From positions 1-64,000 of the forward strand of contig JAGRNR010000016.1 in assembly GCA_020440645.1 (NCBI GenBank): a stretch of DNA of 64,000 bases, in the 5' to 3' direction. The notes under the pieces are model-generated. The model had not been told where the DNA came from and made no database searches. It saw only the letters and a program-made list of their open reading frames with translations. Below are positions 42,720 through 52,317 of the stretch, piece after piece. This stretch comes from JAHEFU01 sp020440645. GTDB taxonomy: Bacteria > 4484-113 > JAFGCY01. Position 1 is the first letter of the stretch, and the number at the start of each line of letters is the position of its first letter. Position numbers and translations under genes: made by a program.

Positions 42720-45700
42720 TCAGCTGCCCCAGCTGAGGCTGGCCCTGCCATCCCGTATCGCGGCCGTTTCAGTAATCGAACCATCCGGCCAGCTCACCTT
42801 GACGCTGCTTATCTCAGTGCCTGCCGGTGCAACCAGGCAACGGCTGCCCGAAAAGCTACTCAGGTAGGAGCTGCGTACCGTCACCGTCTGCCTGAGCACA
42901 CGCCCATCACTGAGCGTGGCCTCAATCATGCTGCCGATGCCATCCGGATTAGCCTCCGGGCCATGCAGGTCCATTTCAAGCAGGCTACCGCCGCAGGCTT
43001 CGTTCTCCAGCATGCGTGCATCTGAATTGCAGCAGCTGAGCAGCAGGTCAGGCTTCGAATCATTGTTGAAGTCCGAACAGACCAGCCCGCGACCATCCTG
43101 TTGGATCAGGATGCCGCTGTCCACCGGGTCCACAACCTCAAAGCCGAACTGCCCGTCACCGAGCAGCAGGGTCTGGGTGCCGATATTCCAGCGCCCGGTC
43201 TCCGGCTGGGTCCAGCGGAAGTTGTTGGCGAGGAACAGGTCCATGTTGCCATCACCGTTGAAGTCCTGCGCCAGCATTCCATAGACAGGCGCCAACTGCG
43301 CCATCACAGGCAGGTGGTTCTCACTGAACCTGCCCTTGCCATCATTCACGAAGATGCAGTTGGCGATGTTCGTCACCTCGAAGTACTCGCTGTTGAAGAT
43401 CTGCTTGCCGTAGACATCCTCCAGGCTGGCTTCCGAGAAGCTCTTCCATGTCGGGAAATTCTGCGGGATGCTCTCGATTGCGTATCCGCTGCAGGATCGT
43501 CCGCGGCCCGGGATCAGTTCACCATTGCCACGGTAGCCGACCTCGATCAGGTCGCGCGTGCCATTGCCATCCATGTCACCGGCATACATCGCAGCCGGTT
43601 TGCCATCAGACGGATGGTACTTAGTGTTCTCACCGATGTTGCCGGCAATGATCTCCATTGCGCCATCGCCGTTCATATCGGCCAGGCAGATGCTGTTCCA
43701 CCAGCCGTTGCCGCCCAGCTCCTGTGACAGTGCCAGTTTCCCATCAATGTTGCCGAATACGAGCACCGGCCCCCAGCTCACACTGGCAACCAGCTCCGGC
43801 AGGCGGTCTCCATCAAGGTCCTGCAGGGCGGCGTCCGTGATCAGGCGCGGCTGCATCAGCTCCGGGCAGATTGATGCAGTTGCATCACTGAAACTGCCGG
43901 AACCATCATTGGCAAGGATCCATGAGCGGGTGCCAGTTCCGAGGCTGCGACCGGCGATATGCCCGCAGATCAGCAGGTCGAGGTCGCCATCTCCATCCAT
44001 GTCAGCCACATCAGCAGCAGCAGTGGAGACATTCGCATCCATTCCAAGCGGCACGACGCGCAGGCCCTTGCCTTCATTGTTGATCATCAGGCGGTCGCGG
44101 TAGTCGCGCTCATCCTGGCCTTCCATGCCACCGGCCGTGACCAGCACGTCGGTCCAGCCATCCGCATTGGCATCAAAGCACAGCACCGCCATCTCCTCCA
44201 CTGAGGCATCATTGCGCGGCATGAAGTCCTCGGACTCCGTGAAACTGCCGTCGCCATTACCCATCAGCATTGAGCCACGCTGGCCAGCCGCCCCGGCAAT
44301 GTACACATCCAGGTTGCCATCTCCATCCAGGTCGGCCGCCCCGATGCCGCCACCGCTGTAGCCCTGCATGAAGGGCAGCAGGGGCTCATCGTCAAATTCA
44401 AGTTTGTCAGTGTCAGCCTCGATCCGGCCCCAGTCCAGCTTCTGCTCGGTGAACATTGATTCATGTTCCGCCGGCTGCCACTGCGGCAGGCCAGGCTGGT
44501 AACGGATGAGGTGGTGCATGCCTGCCGCAAGCGGCTCAACCGTCTGCAAGCTGCCATCCGGCCAGCGGATCTCCAGCCTGTCAATCTGGTCGGCATCACC
44601 GAGGCCGAAGCTGGCCACCGCCGGCTCACCTGTCGCATACCCACGGTTGGCAATCAGGTCACGCGTCAGCACCATGTCCCCGATATGCGCCCACATGCGT
44701 GCACCCCAGGCCTGCGGATTCGCCCCACCCTGCTGCAGGCTGACCAGCACGCGATTGCCGGCCGGGCTGTCATTGCGGTACAGGTCGGCCCGGTCCATCA
44801 CGTTGTTGCTGAGCATGTCAAGGTCGCCGTCGTTGTCAAAATCGACAAGTGCGATGCTCGGTGTGAATGTCTCGTTCTCAATGCCCCAGTTGCCGTCCAC
44901 CACAGCGAACTGCAGGCTGCCGGGGGCCTTGCGCTGGAACACATAGTTCGTCGACTTCAGGATAGGCTGGGACAACGTGAGGCTCTCGATCTCCTCCGCC
45001 GGGGCCTGCAGCGCTGCCATTCGCCGCACGGTGTTCATCTCGTCAACATCGGCCGCATCCCGGATGAAGCCGTTGGCAACCACCAGGTCTTCCCAACCGT
45101 CGCAGTCCAGGTCGGCAAAGCGGCTGGACCAGGTCCATTCGGCCGCCTTGACACCGGCGTACTCCGCCATCTCGGTGAAGTGCCCGCCGCCCCGGTTCAG
45201 CCACAGCATGTTGCGCATCACAGGCTGGGTCTCTTCCTTGACCAGCAGGGTGCGAAACTCCTTCATGTCGCCACTCTGGCGTTTGGCCCGCCCCTTCTCG
45301 CGGCTGAGCATGTCGCCCGCATACAGGTCCGGCAGGCCGTCGTTGTTTATGTCGCCTATGTCCGCGCCCATCGAGAAGTAAGGGCTCTTCAGCAAGAGTT
45401 CCGCACTGCGGTCAGTGAAGGTCCCATCCTGGTTATTGATGAACAGGGAATCCGGCGTCTCAAGGTCGCTGGTCAGGTATAGGTCCGTCCAGCCATCATT
45501 GTTTATGTCAACGGCCAGCGGCTGCATGCTCCAGCTGACAACGTCCATGCCGGCGACCTGCGTTGCATCCGTGAAGTGTCCGCTGCCGTCATTCAGCAGG
45601 AACTGGTCCGGGTCCGGCTTCATCATCATGTCGCCGTACTTCGTCTTGTAAAACTTGTCCTTGTGCTCGGGTGGAATGATGATGTCATCATTGCGGTCAC

Positions 45701-46388
45701 CGGTGCCGTACAGGCCCCGCAGGATGCCCCTGTCATGCGGGAAATCCAGGTGGCTGGCAATGTACATGTCCAGGTCGCCATCGTTGTCAGCATCAAACAC
45801 CGCTGCACTTGCGGTGGCGAATTCGTTCGCCACCCCGCGTTCCTGTGCCTCATCCCGCACGAACTGCCCGCCCTCATTGATGAACAGGGAATTGGCGCGG
45901 TTCTTGTAGCCGACGTAGAGGTCCAGGTCACCATCTGGTTCCACATCGAAGAACACAGCGCTGGCACCGAGCCCGCCGTTGTTGCTGATGTCGCAGGGCA
46001 TCTCAGCAGTTACATCGGTAAATGTCATCAAACCATCATTGCGAAAGAGCCTGCTTGCTTCCTCGACACCGACCATGAACACATCTATGTCCCCGTCGCC
46101 GTCAAAGTCCGCACTGGCCACGCCGCTGACGGTGGAGAAAGTGCTGAGGATGACCAGCCGGTCGGTGATCACATTGCTGAAGTCGATGCCACTCTGCTGT
46201 GGATCAAGCAGGGTGAAACCCGCCGCGCTGCCCGTGGCGGGAGCTAGCGGTGTACTTTCAACCGGTTCAGTCGAACCAGCCGGCGGAACCTGAGCGGTCC
46301 TGCCGTTGTTGTGCTGCTGCACACTGTCGCGCATACAGCCCGTTACCACCGTGCATGCCAGCACGATGGCCAAAAAGCGCGTGTCCAA
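42720..46388 (-). CDS. Giant FG-GAP/VCBS and ASPIC-domain lipoprotein, copy 1
   Basis: A 1,222-residue outer-membrane or surface lipoprotein (lipobox VVTGC at ~14-18). It carries two FG-GAP/VCBS beta-propeller blocks (~70-530 and ~650-1130) with many Ca-binding DxDxDGxxD loops (DFDGDGDIDVF; DVEPDGDLDLY; DMDGDGDLDLL). Each block ends in an ASPIC/UnbV (CRTAC1-like) domain (~545-620 and ~1140-1222; RLEIRWPDGSLQTV and SVKVSWPDGSITET). Family knowledge: such proteins are Ca-stabilised adhesion or binding proteins. The TTG start has AGGAG 6 nt upstream. It is a tandem paralogue of the next gene. Confidence 0.88.
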   Translation of the reverse strand: MDTRFLAIVLACTVVTGCMRDSVQQHNNGRTAQVPPAGSTEPVESTPLAPATGSAAGFTLLDPQQSGIDFSNVITDRLVILSTFSTVSGVASADFDGDGDIDVFMVGVEEASRLFRNDGLMTFTDVTAEMPCDISNNGGLGASAVFFDVEPDGDLDLYVGYKNRANSLFINEGGQFVRDEAQERGVANEFATASAAVFDADNDGDLDMYIASHLDFPHDRGILRGLYGTGDRNDDIIIPPEHKDKFYKTKYGDMMMKPDPDQFLLNDGSGHFTDATQVAGMDVVSWSMQPLAVDINNDGWTDLYLTSDLETPDSLFINNQDGTFTDRSAELLLKSPYFSMGADIGDINNDGLPDLYAGDMLSREKGRAKRQSGDMKEFRTLLVKEETQPVMRNMLWLNRGGGHFTEMAEYAGVKAAEWTWSSRFADLDCDGWEDLVVANGFIRDAADVDEMNTVRRMAALQAPAEEIESLTLSQPILKSTNYVFQRKAPGSLQFAVVDGNWGIENETFTPSIALVDFDNDGDLDMLSNNVMDRADLYRNDSPAGNRVLVSLQQGGANPQAWGARMWAHIGDMVLTRDLIANRGYATGEPAVASFGLGDADQIDRLEIRWPDGSLQTVEPLAAGMHHLIRYQPGLPQWQPAEHESMFTEQKLDWGRIEADTDKLEFDDEPLLPFMQGYSGGGIGAADLDGDGNLDVYIAGAAGQRGSMLMGNGDGSFTESEDFMPRNDASVEEMAVLCFDANADGWTDVLVTAGGMEGQDERDYRDRLMINNEGKGLRVVPLGMDANVSTAAADVADMDGDGDLDLLICGHIAGRSLGTGTRSWILANDGSGSFSDATASICPELMQPRLITDAALQDLDGDRLPELVASVSWGPVLVFGNIDGKLALSQELGGNGWWNSICLADMNGDGAMEIIAGNIGENTKYHPSDGKPAAMYAGDMDGNGTRDLIEVGYRGNGELIPGRGRSCSGYAIESIPQNFPTWKSFSEASLEDVYGKQIFNSEYFEVTNIANCIFVNDGKGRFSENHLPVMAQLAPVYGMLAQDFNGDGNMDLFLANNFRWTQPETGRWNIGTQTLLLGDGQFGFEVVDPVDSGILIQQDGRGLVCSDFNNDSKPDLLLSCCNSDARMLENEACGGSLLEMDLHGPEANPDGIGSMIEATLSDGRVLRQTVTVRSSYLSSFSGSRCLVAPAGTEISSVKVSWPDGSITETAAIRDGRASLSWGS

Positions 46389-46487
46389 TTTTTACTCCTG
46401 GTCCAGAATTGCCGTACTTCTGACGGCCCGTCTCCGCCCTTGGCCGGGTCCAATGGCCTCAGGCGATCAGCCAACAATCCCAGTCAA

Positions 46488-49400
46488 TCAGATGCCTTGC
46501 ATCACCTCCAGCTTGGTTTCACCTGCGGGCACGGCCATTTCCTGGCTGGAGCCGTCCGCCCAGTTGACTGTCAGGTTGGCGGCCATGCGTCCCTCGGGGA
46601 TGCCGAAGTGCACTGGCGCCGTGCTGCTTGCCAGGTAGCTGGCACTGTCACCAACAGTGCGCGAAAGGACTGTTCCATCGTCAAGTGTGAGCAGCAGGCG
46701 TGCGCCAAGCGCATCGGGATTGCCGATGCCACCCATCAGCTGCACGTTCAGGCCGCTGCCCTTGCTGTAGGTACCGCGGTTCATCGCCACCCGCGGGTGG
46801 CCGTTGCTGATCGCAATCAGCAGGTCTGCATTGCCGTCCCGGTCCAGGTCGGCGGATGCGCTGCCGCGCTGGTCGTTGTAGACCCGCACGCCGCATTCCG
46901 GCACGCCGATGCTGTCGAATGTGCCATCGCCGTTGCCAAGCAGCATCGCCCCGTAGCCGCTGTCCCACTGCCCGGCCTCCGGCTGGGCCTGCTCCAGGTT
47001 GCCGGCGATGAAGGCGTCAAGCTTGCCATCATTGTTGTAATCTGCCACAGCCGCGCTGAAGGCCACCGTCCACTGCGCCATGCCGGGCAACGGACTGGGC
47101 GTCCAGTCGCCATTGCCACTGAGCAGGATCACGCTGTCAACCGTGTCGCAGTAGAAGGCCTCGGACTGGTCCAGGTCGTCACCGTAGACATCGCGCAGGG
47201 AGGCCTCGGAGAACTGCGTCCAGGTCGGGAAGCGGCGCGGGATGCTGCGGATCGCGTATCCGCTGCAGGAGCGGCCACGGCCCGGCAGCTGGGTGCCGTC
47301 GGAGTTGTAGGTGGCTTCCACCACGTCGCGGCTTCCGTTGCCATCGAAATCGAAGCAGTAGGTGACCTGCGGCTTCTCAGCGCTCGGGTGGTACTTCGTG
47401 TTCTCGCCGAAGTTGCAGGCGATCACATCCGGCACGCCGTCACTGTTGAAGTCACCGGTGGCCAGCCCGCGCCACCAGCCGCGCTCCGTCAGGTCCTCGG
47501 CATACACGAGCTCACCGTCAACATTCAGCCAGAGCTCAACCGGGCCCCAGAAGCGCGCGATCACGAGGTCCTGCCAGCCGTCACCGTCCATGTCCTCGAA
47601 CACCGCATCGGTGATGTTGCTGCGGTTGCTCAGTGCCGGGGCCTTCTCCGGGGAATCAGTGAAGTTGCCGGCACCGTCATTCACCAGCAGGTAGTTGCGG
47701 TCCGTGCGGCCGAACTGGTAGGGGCGCACATGGCCGCACAGCAGCAGGTCCACGTCGCCATCCCGGTCAAAGTCCGCCGCGGCGACCTGGCCGACGCTCG
47801 TGTTGTCAGTCGGCAGGCGCTTCGGGCGCAGGCCGGTCTCGAGGTTCATAAGCAGGTAGTTGCGGAAGCTGCCATCCAGTTCATTGCCCTCGATCCCGCC
47901 GGTTGCCAGCAGGATGTCACGGCGACCATCGCCATCAAGGTCCAGCACGCGGATGCCCGTCACCTCCGCCTCGGTGCCGACCAGGTCCTTCAGGTTGTTC
48001 TGCACATCGGTCCACTTGCCGCTGGCATCGCGCTCCAGCCAGACTCCATCCTGGCCGGCCGCGCCACCGAGAATCAGCTCCTCGAGGCCGTCGCCATCGG
48101 TGTCAGCCAGTGCCATGCCGGTGCCGAGCGTGCTCATCTGCCAGGGCAGCAGCGGCTCCTTCTCGTACTCCAGCGCCGCAGTGTTGATTTCCTGCTGCTC
48201 CCAGGCGATCTCACTTGTCTCGAACAGGGCGTCAACCTCGGCCGGCTTCCAGTCCGTCACATCGGAGGTACGGTGGATGGTGTAATGGTTGCCGGCATCC
48301 AGCCCGTCAACCACCTGCAGCTTGTTGTCAGGCCAGCGGATCTCCAGCTTGTCGATCTTCGTTGCCGATCCCAGCCCGAAGTGCAGGCGGGTCGATTCGC
48401 CGGAGGCGAAGCCGCGGCCGATGATCACATCACGGCTCATTACCTGGTCGCCGACATGCGCCCAGACCCGGGCACCGACAGCGCGTGGGTTGCTGCCCTC
48501 CTGCGCCAGGTCGATCGTCAGGCGCTTGCTGGTCGAGATGTCATTGCGGAACACTCCGGCCGGATCGAAGGTGTAGTTGATGATCAGGTCCGGGTCGCCA
48601 TCGCCGTCGTAATCGGACAGGCTGGCACCCGCACTGTAGGTTTCAATGTTTAAGCCCCAGTTGTCATCCGGGGTCTTGAAGCCGAGCTGGCCGTTGTTGC
48701 GGAAGGTGTAGTCCTCCACGCGGTAAACAGGCTGGCCGGCGATGAAGTCCTGGATCGCACCGGCATCCTCACCGCTGGCAACGAAGGACTGGATCTGGTT
48801 GGTGGTGTCCACGTCCATCGCGTCACGTGTGAAGCCGGTCGCGGTGTAGAGGTCCTCGAAACCATCGCAGTCCATGTCCGCAAAGCGCGCCGCCCAAGTC
48901 CAGTCAGAGCTCTTCACCCCGGCCAGGCTGGCCAGTTCGCTCATCCAGCCGCCGCCGGAGTTGACGAACAGCATGTTGCGCATCTGCGGCTGCGGGTCCT
49001 GGTTCATGAACTCCCAGCGCCACTCATACATGTCGCCGCTCTGGCGCTTGGAGCGCTGCTTGCCGCGGGCGCTCATGTCCGCCACGAACAGGTCCGGCAG
49101 GCCGTCATTGTTGATGTCGCCACTGTCAGCACCCATGCCGTACAGCGCGGTCTTGCGGAACATCTCAGCGGTCACCAGTGAGAAATTGCCCTTGCCGTCA
49201 TTCAGGAATGCCCGGTCCGGGGTCTCGAAGTCACTGGTGACGTACAGGTCGTCGTCACCGTCGTTGTCAAAGTCCACCGCCTGTGCCTGGAAGCTGAAGC
49301 TGACGAAGTCCAGCCCGCGCTGCTCAGTCACGTCAGTGAACTTGCCCTTGCCATCGTTGATCAGGAAGGTATCGCGGTCCGGGCGATGGCGCGGCCAGCC

Positions 49401-50198
49401 CTTCTCATCGACATACAGCTCCTCCTGCAGGTGTGTGGGGATCACGGCCTTCTGCCCGTCCTCCGGGATCAGCGACTGCAGCACGCTCGGTGCCGTGGTG
49501 TTCATTGCATAGTTGCAGATGAAGATGTCGAGGTCGCCATCCTCATCCGCATCAAACAGGGCGGTTGAGGTGGCAGCGCGCGCATCATCCGCGCCATGGC
49601 CGGCCGGGGCTTCAGTGAACTTGCCCGTGCCGTCACCGAAGAACAGTTCGTTGCCGGTATCGGAGTTGCCGACGTAGAGGTCGAGCTTGCCATCGCCGTT
49701 CAGGTCGGCGAAGGCCGCACAGGCACCAAGCTTGTCTCCACCGCTGATGTCAGCGCCGGCATCCGCCGTGATGTCCGTGAACTTCATCGCCCCGTCATTG
49801 CGGTACAGCTTGTTGCGGCTGTTCACGCCGGCGAAGAACAGGTCAAGGTCGCCGTCGCCGTCGATGTCACCGCTGGCCACACCGCTGTGGGTGGCGACCT
49901 GCGAGACGATCAGCTCACGCTGGGTCACGTCATTCACGAAGTCGATGCCGCTTTCCGCAGCGGAGAGCTTGACGAAGCTGCCGCCGGATCCCGCGCTGGC
50001 CAATGGGGTGCTTTCCACAGCCGTGGCCGCAGTATGGCTGCTCTTGCGCGGGCTGCCGCTGCCGGTGGTCGACTTCTGGGTACCGCCTCCGCAGGCAGCC
50101 AGGAACAGCATGACCGCCATGCAGGCGCAGGCGATGTGGAGTCGGGGATAAGCGAGCGCGTGGTGGTTCGGGATACGCGCGACATCATTGCATGTCAT
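46488..50198 (-). CDS. Giant FG-GAP/VCBS and ASPIC-domain lipoprotein, copy 2
   Basis: A 1,236-residue paralogue of the 42720 gene with the same architecture: lipobox LAAC before GGG, two FG-GAP/VCBS propeller blocks with Ca loops (DIDGDGDLDLFF; DADEDGDLDIFIC; DFDRDGDVDLLLC) and two ASPIC/UnbV domains (RLTIDLAQEGSNPRAVGARV...LEIRWPDNKLQVV and VNWADGSSQEM). Closely matching blocks such as PGRGRSCSGYAI in both copies show tandem duplication. Start chosen at ATG 50198; a TTG at 50240 would add 14 residues. A promoter lies at 50336-50365. Confidence 0.88.
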   Translation of the reverse strand: MTCNDVARIPNHHALAYPRLHIACACMAVMLFLAACGGGTQKSTTGSGSPRKSSHTAATAVESTPLASAGSGGSFVKLSAAESGIDFVNDVTQRELIVSQVATHSGVASGDIDGDGDLDLFFAGVNSRNKLYRNDGAMKFTDITADAGADISGGDKLGACAAFADLNGDGKLDLYVGNSDTGNELFFGDGTGKFTEAPAGHGADDARAATSTALFDADEDGDLDIFICNYAMNTTAPSVLQSLIPEDGQKAVIPTHLQEELYVDEKGWPRHRPDRDTFLINDGKGKFTDVTEQRGLDFVSFSFQAQAVDFDNDGDDDLYVTSDFETPDRAFLNDGKGNFSLVTAEMFRKTALYGMGADSGDINNDGLPDLFVADMSARGKQRSKRQSGDMYEWRWEFMNQDPQPQMRNMLFVNSGGGWMSELASLAGVKSSDWTWAARFADMDCDGFEDLYTATGFTRDAMDVDTTNQIQSFVASGEDAGAIQDFIAGQPVYRVEDYTFRNNGQLGFKTPDDNWGLNIETYSAGASLSDYDGDGDPDLIINYTFDPAGVFRNDISTSKRLTIDLAQEGSNPRAVGARVWAHVGDQVMSRDVIIGRGFASGESTRLHFGLGSATKIDKLEIRWPDNKLQVVDGLDAGNHYTIHRTSDVTDWKPAEVDALFETSEIAWEQQEINTAALEYEKEPLLPWQMSTLGTGMALADTDGDGLEELILGGAAGQDGVWLERDASGKWTDVQNNLKDLVGTEAEVTGIRVLDLDGDGRRDILLATGGIEGNELDGSFRNYLLMNLETGLRPKRLPTDNTSVGQVAAADFDRDGDVDLLLCGHVRPYQFGRTDRNYLLVNDGAGNFTDSPEKAPALSNRSNITDAVFEDMDGDGWQDLVIARFWGPVELWLNVDGELVYAEDLTERGWWRGLATGDFNSDGVPDVIACNFGENTKYHPSAEKPQVTYCFDFDGNGSRDVVEATYNSDGTQLPGRGRSCSGYAIRSIPRRFPTWTQFSEASLRDVYGDDLDQSEAFYCDTVDSVILLSGNGDWTPSPLPGMAQWTVAFSAAVADYNNDGKLDAFIAGNLEQAQPEAGQWDSGYGAMLLGNGDGTFDSIGVPECGVRVYNDQRGSASADLDRDGNADLLIAISNGHPRVAMNRGTYSKGSGLNVQLMGGIGNPDALGARLLLTLDDGTVLSRTVGDSASYLASSTAPVHFGIPEGRMAANLTVNWADGSSQEMAVPAGETKLEVMQGI

Positions 50199-50335
50199 GG
50201 CAGTAGTCCTTTGCTTCAAGGTAGCCCTTCCTTCAACCAATCAGAATCCAACCGGTAAAGACCTCTGGCCATCCCTCGCTGTGTGCAAGCAACCAGGTCC
50301 GGCTGGCCCGGGAAACCCCTTCCCGCGCCAGGGTG

Positions 50336-50365
50336 ATTATAACGATAAAACTTTGATTAATACAA
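50336..50365 (-). promoter_or_regulatory. Promoter of the second FG-GAP lipoprotein gene
   Basis: On the minus strand TTGTAT (50360-50365), 18 bp, TATAAT (50336-50341), ~140 bp upstream of the gene start. With the pckA promoter it occupies the 328-bp divergent gap 50199-50526, in which I see nothing else clear. Confidence 0.55.
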
Positions 50366-50460
50366 TGTCGTGCAAGCGGCATGCAATCTCATTTTGGCGT
50401 TATCCTGCTTCCAGGGGTGCCCCGGCGGGCTGCCAAATTGGCTTCCTGCATATCGGGGCT

Positions 50461-50469
50461 TGCTATAAT
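50461..50469 (+). promoter_or_regulatory. Extended -10 promoter of pckA
   Basis: TG-C-TATAAT, a perfect extended -10, 57 bp before the pckA ATG. No convincing -35. Confidence 0.6.
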
Positions 50470-50526
50470 TAATGGTCTCCGGGCCGGTTCCCGGATCAAT
50501 GTTCTGTTACAAGCCAAGGAGTAGTA

Positions 50527-52128
50527 ATGTCCGCTACACCACAGTCTGCCATGGCTAAGGCAGCACCTGATCTCAGTGTTCACGGATTCAGGAATCTCGG
50601 TGAGGTTTATTACAACCTCAGCAGGGCCGCACTCTACGAGCATACGCTCAACCGCGGCGAGGGTTTCCTCTCCAGCCACGGCGCACTCATGTGCGACACC
50701 GGCAAGACGACCGGGCGTATGCCCAAGGACCGCTTCATCGTTGACCAGCCGGCGATCCACGACAACATCGACTGGAACGCCATCAACCAGGCCACGGATG
50801 AGGCCACCTGGGAAAAGCGCTATAAGCAGGTCCAGGATTACCTCGACGGCAAGGATGTCTTCGTACAGGATGTCTTCGCCGGCGCCGAGAAGCAGTACCG
50901 CCTCGGCGTGCGTGTGATCAGCGAGAAGCCCTTCCAGGCGCTGTTCACCCAGAACCAGTTCATCAGCCTCGACCAGGCCAAGGACCCGCAGGAGCACAAG
51001 GCTGACTGGGTCGTGGTCTGCGTGCCGTTCTGCAAGGCGGAGGACCGCGACACCGGCGTGCATGTGCTGCTCAACTTCGAGAAGCAGATGATCCTCGTGC
51101 TCGGTTCCGACTACGCAGGTGAGATCAAGAAGGGCATCTTCACGGTGCTCAACTACCTCAACCCGATGCGCGGCGTGATGAGCATGCACTGCAGTGCCAA
51201 CACCGGCTCCAATGGACGCAGCGCCGTGTTCTTCGGCCTGTCCGGCACCGGCAAGACCAGCCTGTCCGCCGACCCGCACCGCACCCTGATCGGTGATGAC
51301 GAGCATGGCTGGCACGATGGCGGCGTCTTCAACTACGAAGGCGGCTGCTATGCCAAGACCATCAACCTCAGCGCGCAGGGCGAGCCCGAGATCTGGGACG
51401 CCTGCCACCGCTTCGGCACCGTGATCGAGAACGTCGGTTTCGACCCGGCGACCCGCATCATTGACTTCGACGACAAGAGCAAGACCGAGAACACGCGCTG
51501 CGGTTACGACCTGCGCATCATCGGCAACAGCTCCCCGACCCTCAGCGGCCCGACCCCCAGCGACATCGTGTTCCTGACCTGCGACGCCTACGGCGTGCTG
51601 CCCCCGCTCAGCAAGCTGACCGCTGAGCAGGCACAGGTCTGGTTCCTGCTGGGTTACACCGCCAAGGTGGCCGGCACTGAAGTGGGAGTGACCGAACCCT
51701 CCCCGACCTTCAGTACCTGCTTCGGTGCGGCCTTCATGCCACTGCGTCCCAGCGTCTACGGCAATATGCTCTCAGAGCGCATCGAGAAGCACAACTGCCG
51801 TGTCTGGCTGCTCAACACTGGTTGGAGCGGTGGCGGTTACGGCGTTGGCCGCCGCATCAGCATCACCTACAGCCGCGCCATGCTGCATGCCGCGCTGGAC
51901 GGCAAGCTGGACAATGTGGAAACCTGGAACGACTCCAACTTCCACCTCAGCGTCCCCGTCAGTTGCCCGGGCGTACCCAACGAGCTGCTCAAGCCGCGTG
52001 ACACATGGGCGGACAAGGACGCCTACGATGCCACCGCGCAGAAGCTGGCCGGCATGTTCGGTGAGGCCTTCAAGAAGTACGCCGACAGCGTCACTGAAGG
52101 CGTACGCAACGCAGCCCCCGGCCTGTAG
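50527..52128 (+). CDS. pckA: Phosphoenolpyruvate carboxykinase (ATP)
   Basis: A 533-residue ATP-dependent PEPCK (oxaloacetate + ATP to PEP + CO2 + ADP). The kinase-1a/2 motifs are clear: GLSGTGKTSLSAD (P-loop), LIGDDEHGW, and NEGGxY-type NYEGGCYAKTI. With PpdK and enolase it controls the PEP-pyruvate-oxaloacetate node. AAGGAG lies 5 nt from the ATG. It ends in TAG and is followed by two hairpins and an intrinsic terminator. Confidence 0.97.
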   Translation: MSATPQSAMAKAAPDLSVHGFRNLGEVYYNLSRAALYEHTLNRGEGFLSSHGALMCDTGKTTGRMPKDRFIVDQPAIHDNIDWNAINQATDEATWEKRYKQVQDYLDGKDVFVQDVFAGAEKQYRLGVRVISEKPFQALFTQNQFISLDQAKDPQEHKADWVVVCVPFCKAEDRDTGVHVLLNFEKQMILVLGSDYAGEIKKGIFTVLNYLNPMRGVMSMHCSANTGSNGRSAVFFGLSGTGKTSLSADPHRTLIGDDEHGWHDGGVFNYEGGCYAKTINLSAQGEPEIWDACHRFGTVIENVGFDPATRIIDFDDKSKTENTRCGYDLRIIGNSSPTLSGPTPSDIVFLTCDAYGVLPPLSKLTAEQAQVWFLLGYTAKVAGTEVGVTEPSPTFSTCFGAAFMPLRPSVYGNMLSERIEKHNCRVWLLNTGWSGGGYGVGRRISITYSRAMLHAALDGKLDNVETWNDSNFHLSVPVSCPGVPNELLKPRDTWADKDAYDATAQKLAGMFGEAFKKYADSVTEGVRNAAPGL

Positions 52129-52198
52129 GATGCACTGCGAAGCTGTGCCATCGGAGGTGCTGCGACAGCTGCACCTACCTGATTACTGAAACTGAGCG

Positions 52199-52218
52199 CT
52201 GCGAAGTTCGCTTCGCAG
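52199..52218 (+). other. Stable UUCG-type hairpin in the pckA 3' region
   Basis: CTGCGAAG-TTCG-CTTCGCAG, an 8-bp stem with a UUCG loop, 9 bp before the terminator stem. It may protect the pckA message or be a mobile palindrome. An imperfect GGAG-headed stem lies just upstream at ~52153-52175. Confidence 0.7.
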
Positions 52219-52227
52219 TCTATGCAA

Positions 52228-52255
52228 GGGGAGGCTCCGGCCTCCCCTTTTTTTT
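52228..52255 (+). terminator. Intrinsic terminator of pckA
   Basis: GGGGAGGC-TCCG-GCCTCCCC (8-bp stem) followed directly by eight T residues. Confidence 0.93.
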
Positions 52256-52317
52256 GAACCAGCGGCCCTCGACAACTGTCCTGTCAGCAGTCAGCATATT
52301 GCTGTCGGGAGGACACC

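Noticed and set aside
46311..48653. A 780-codon plus-strand open frame
   Set aside because: Antisense to the tandem FG-GAP genes and spans the gap between them; no signal peptide or domain.
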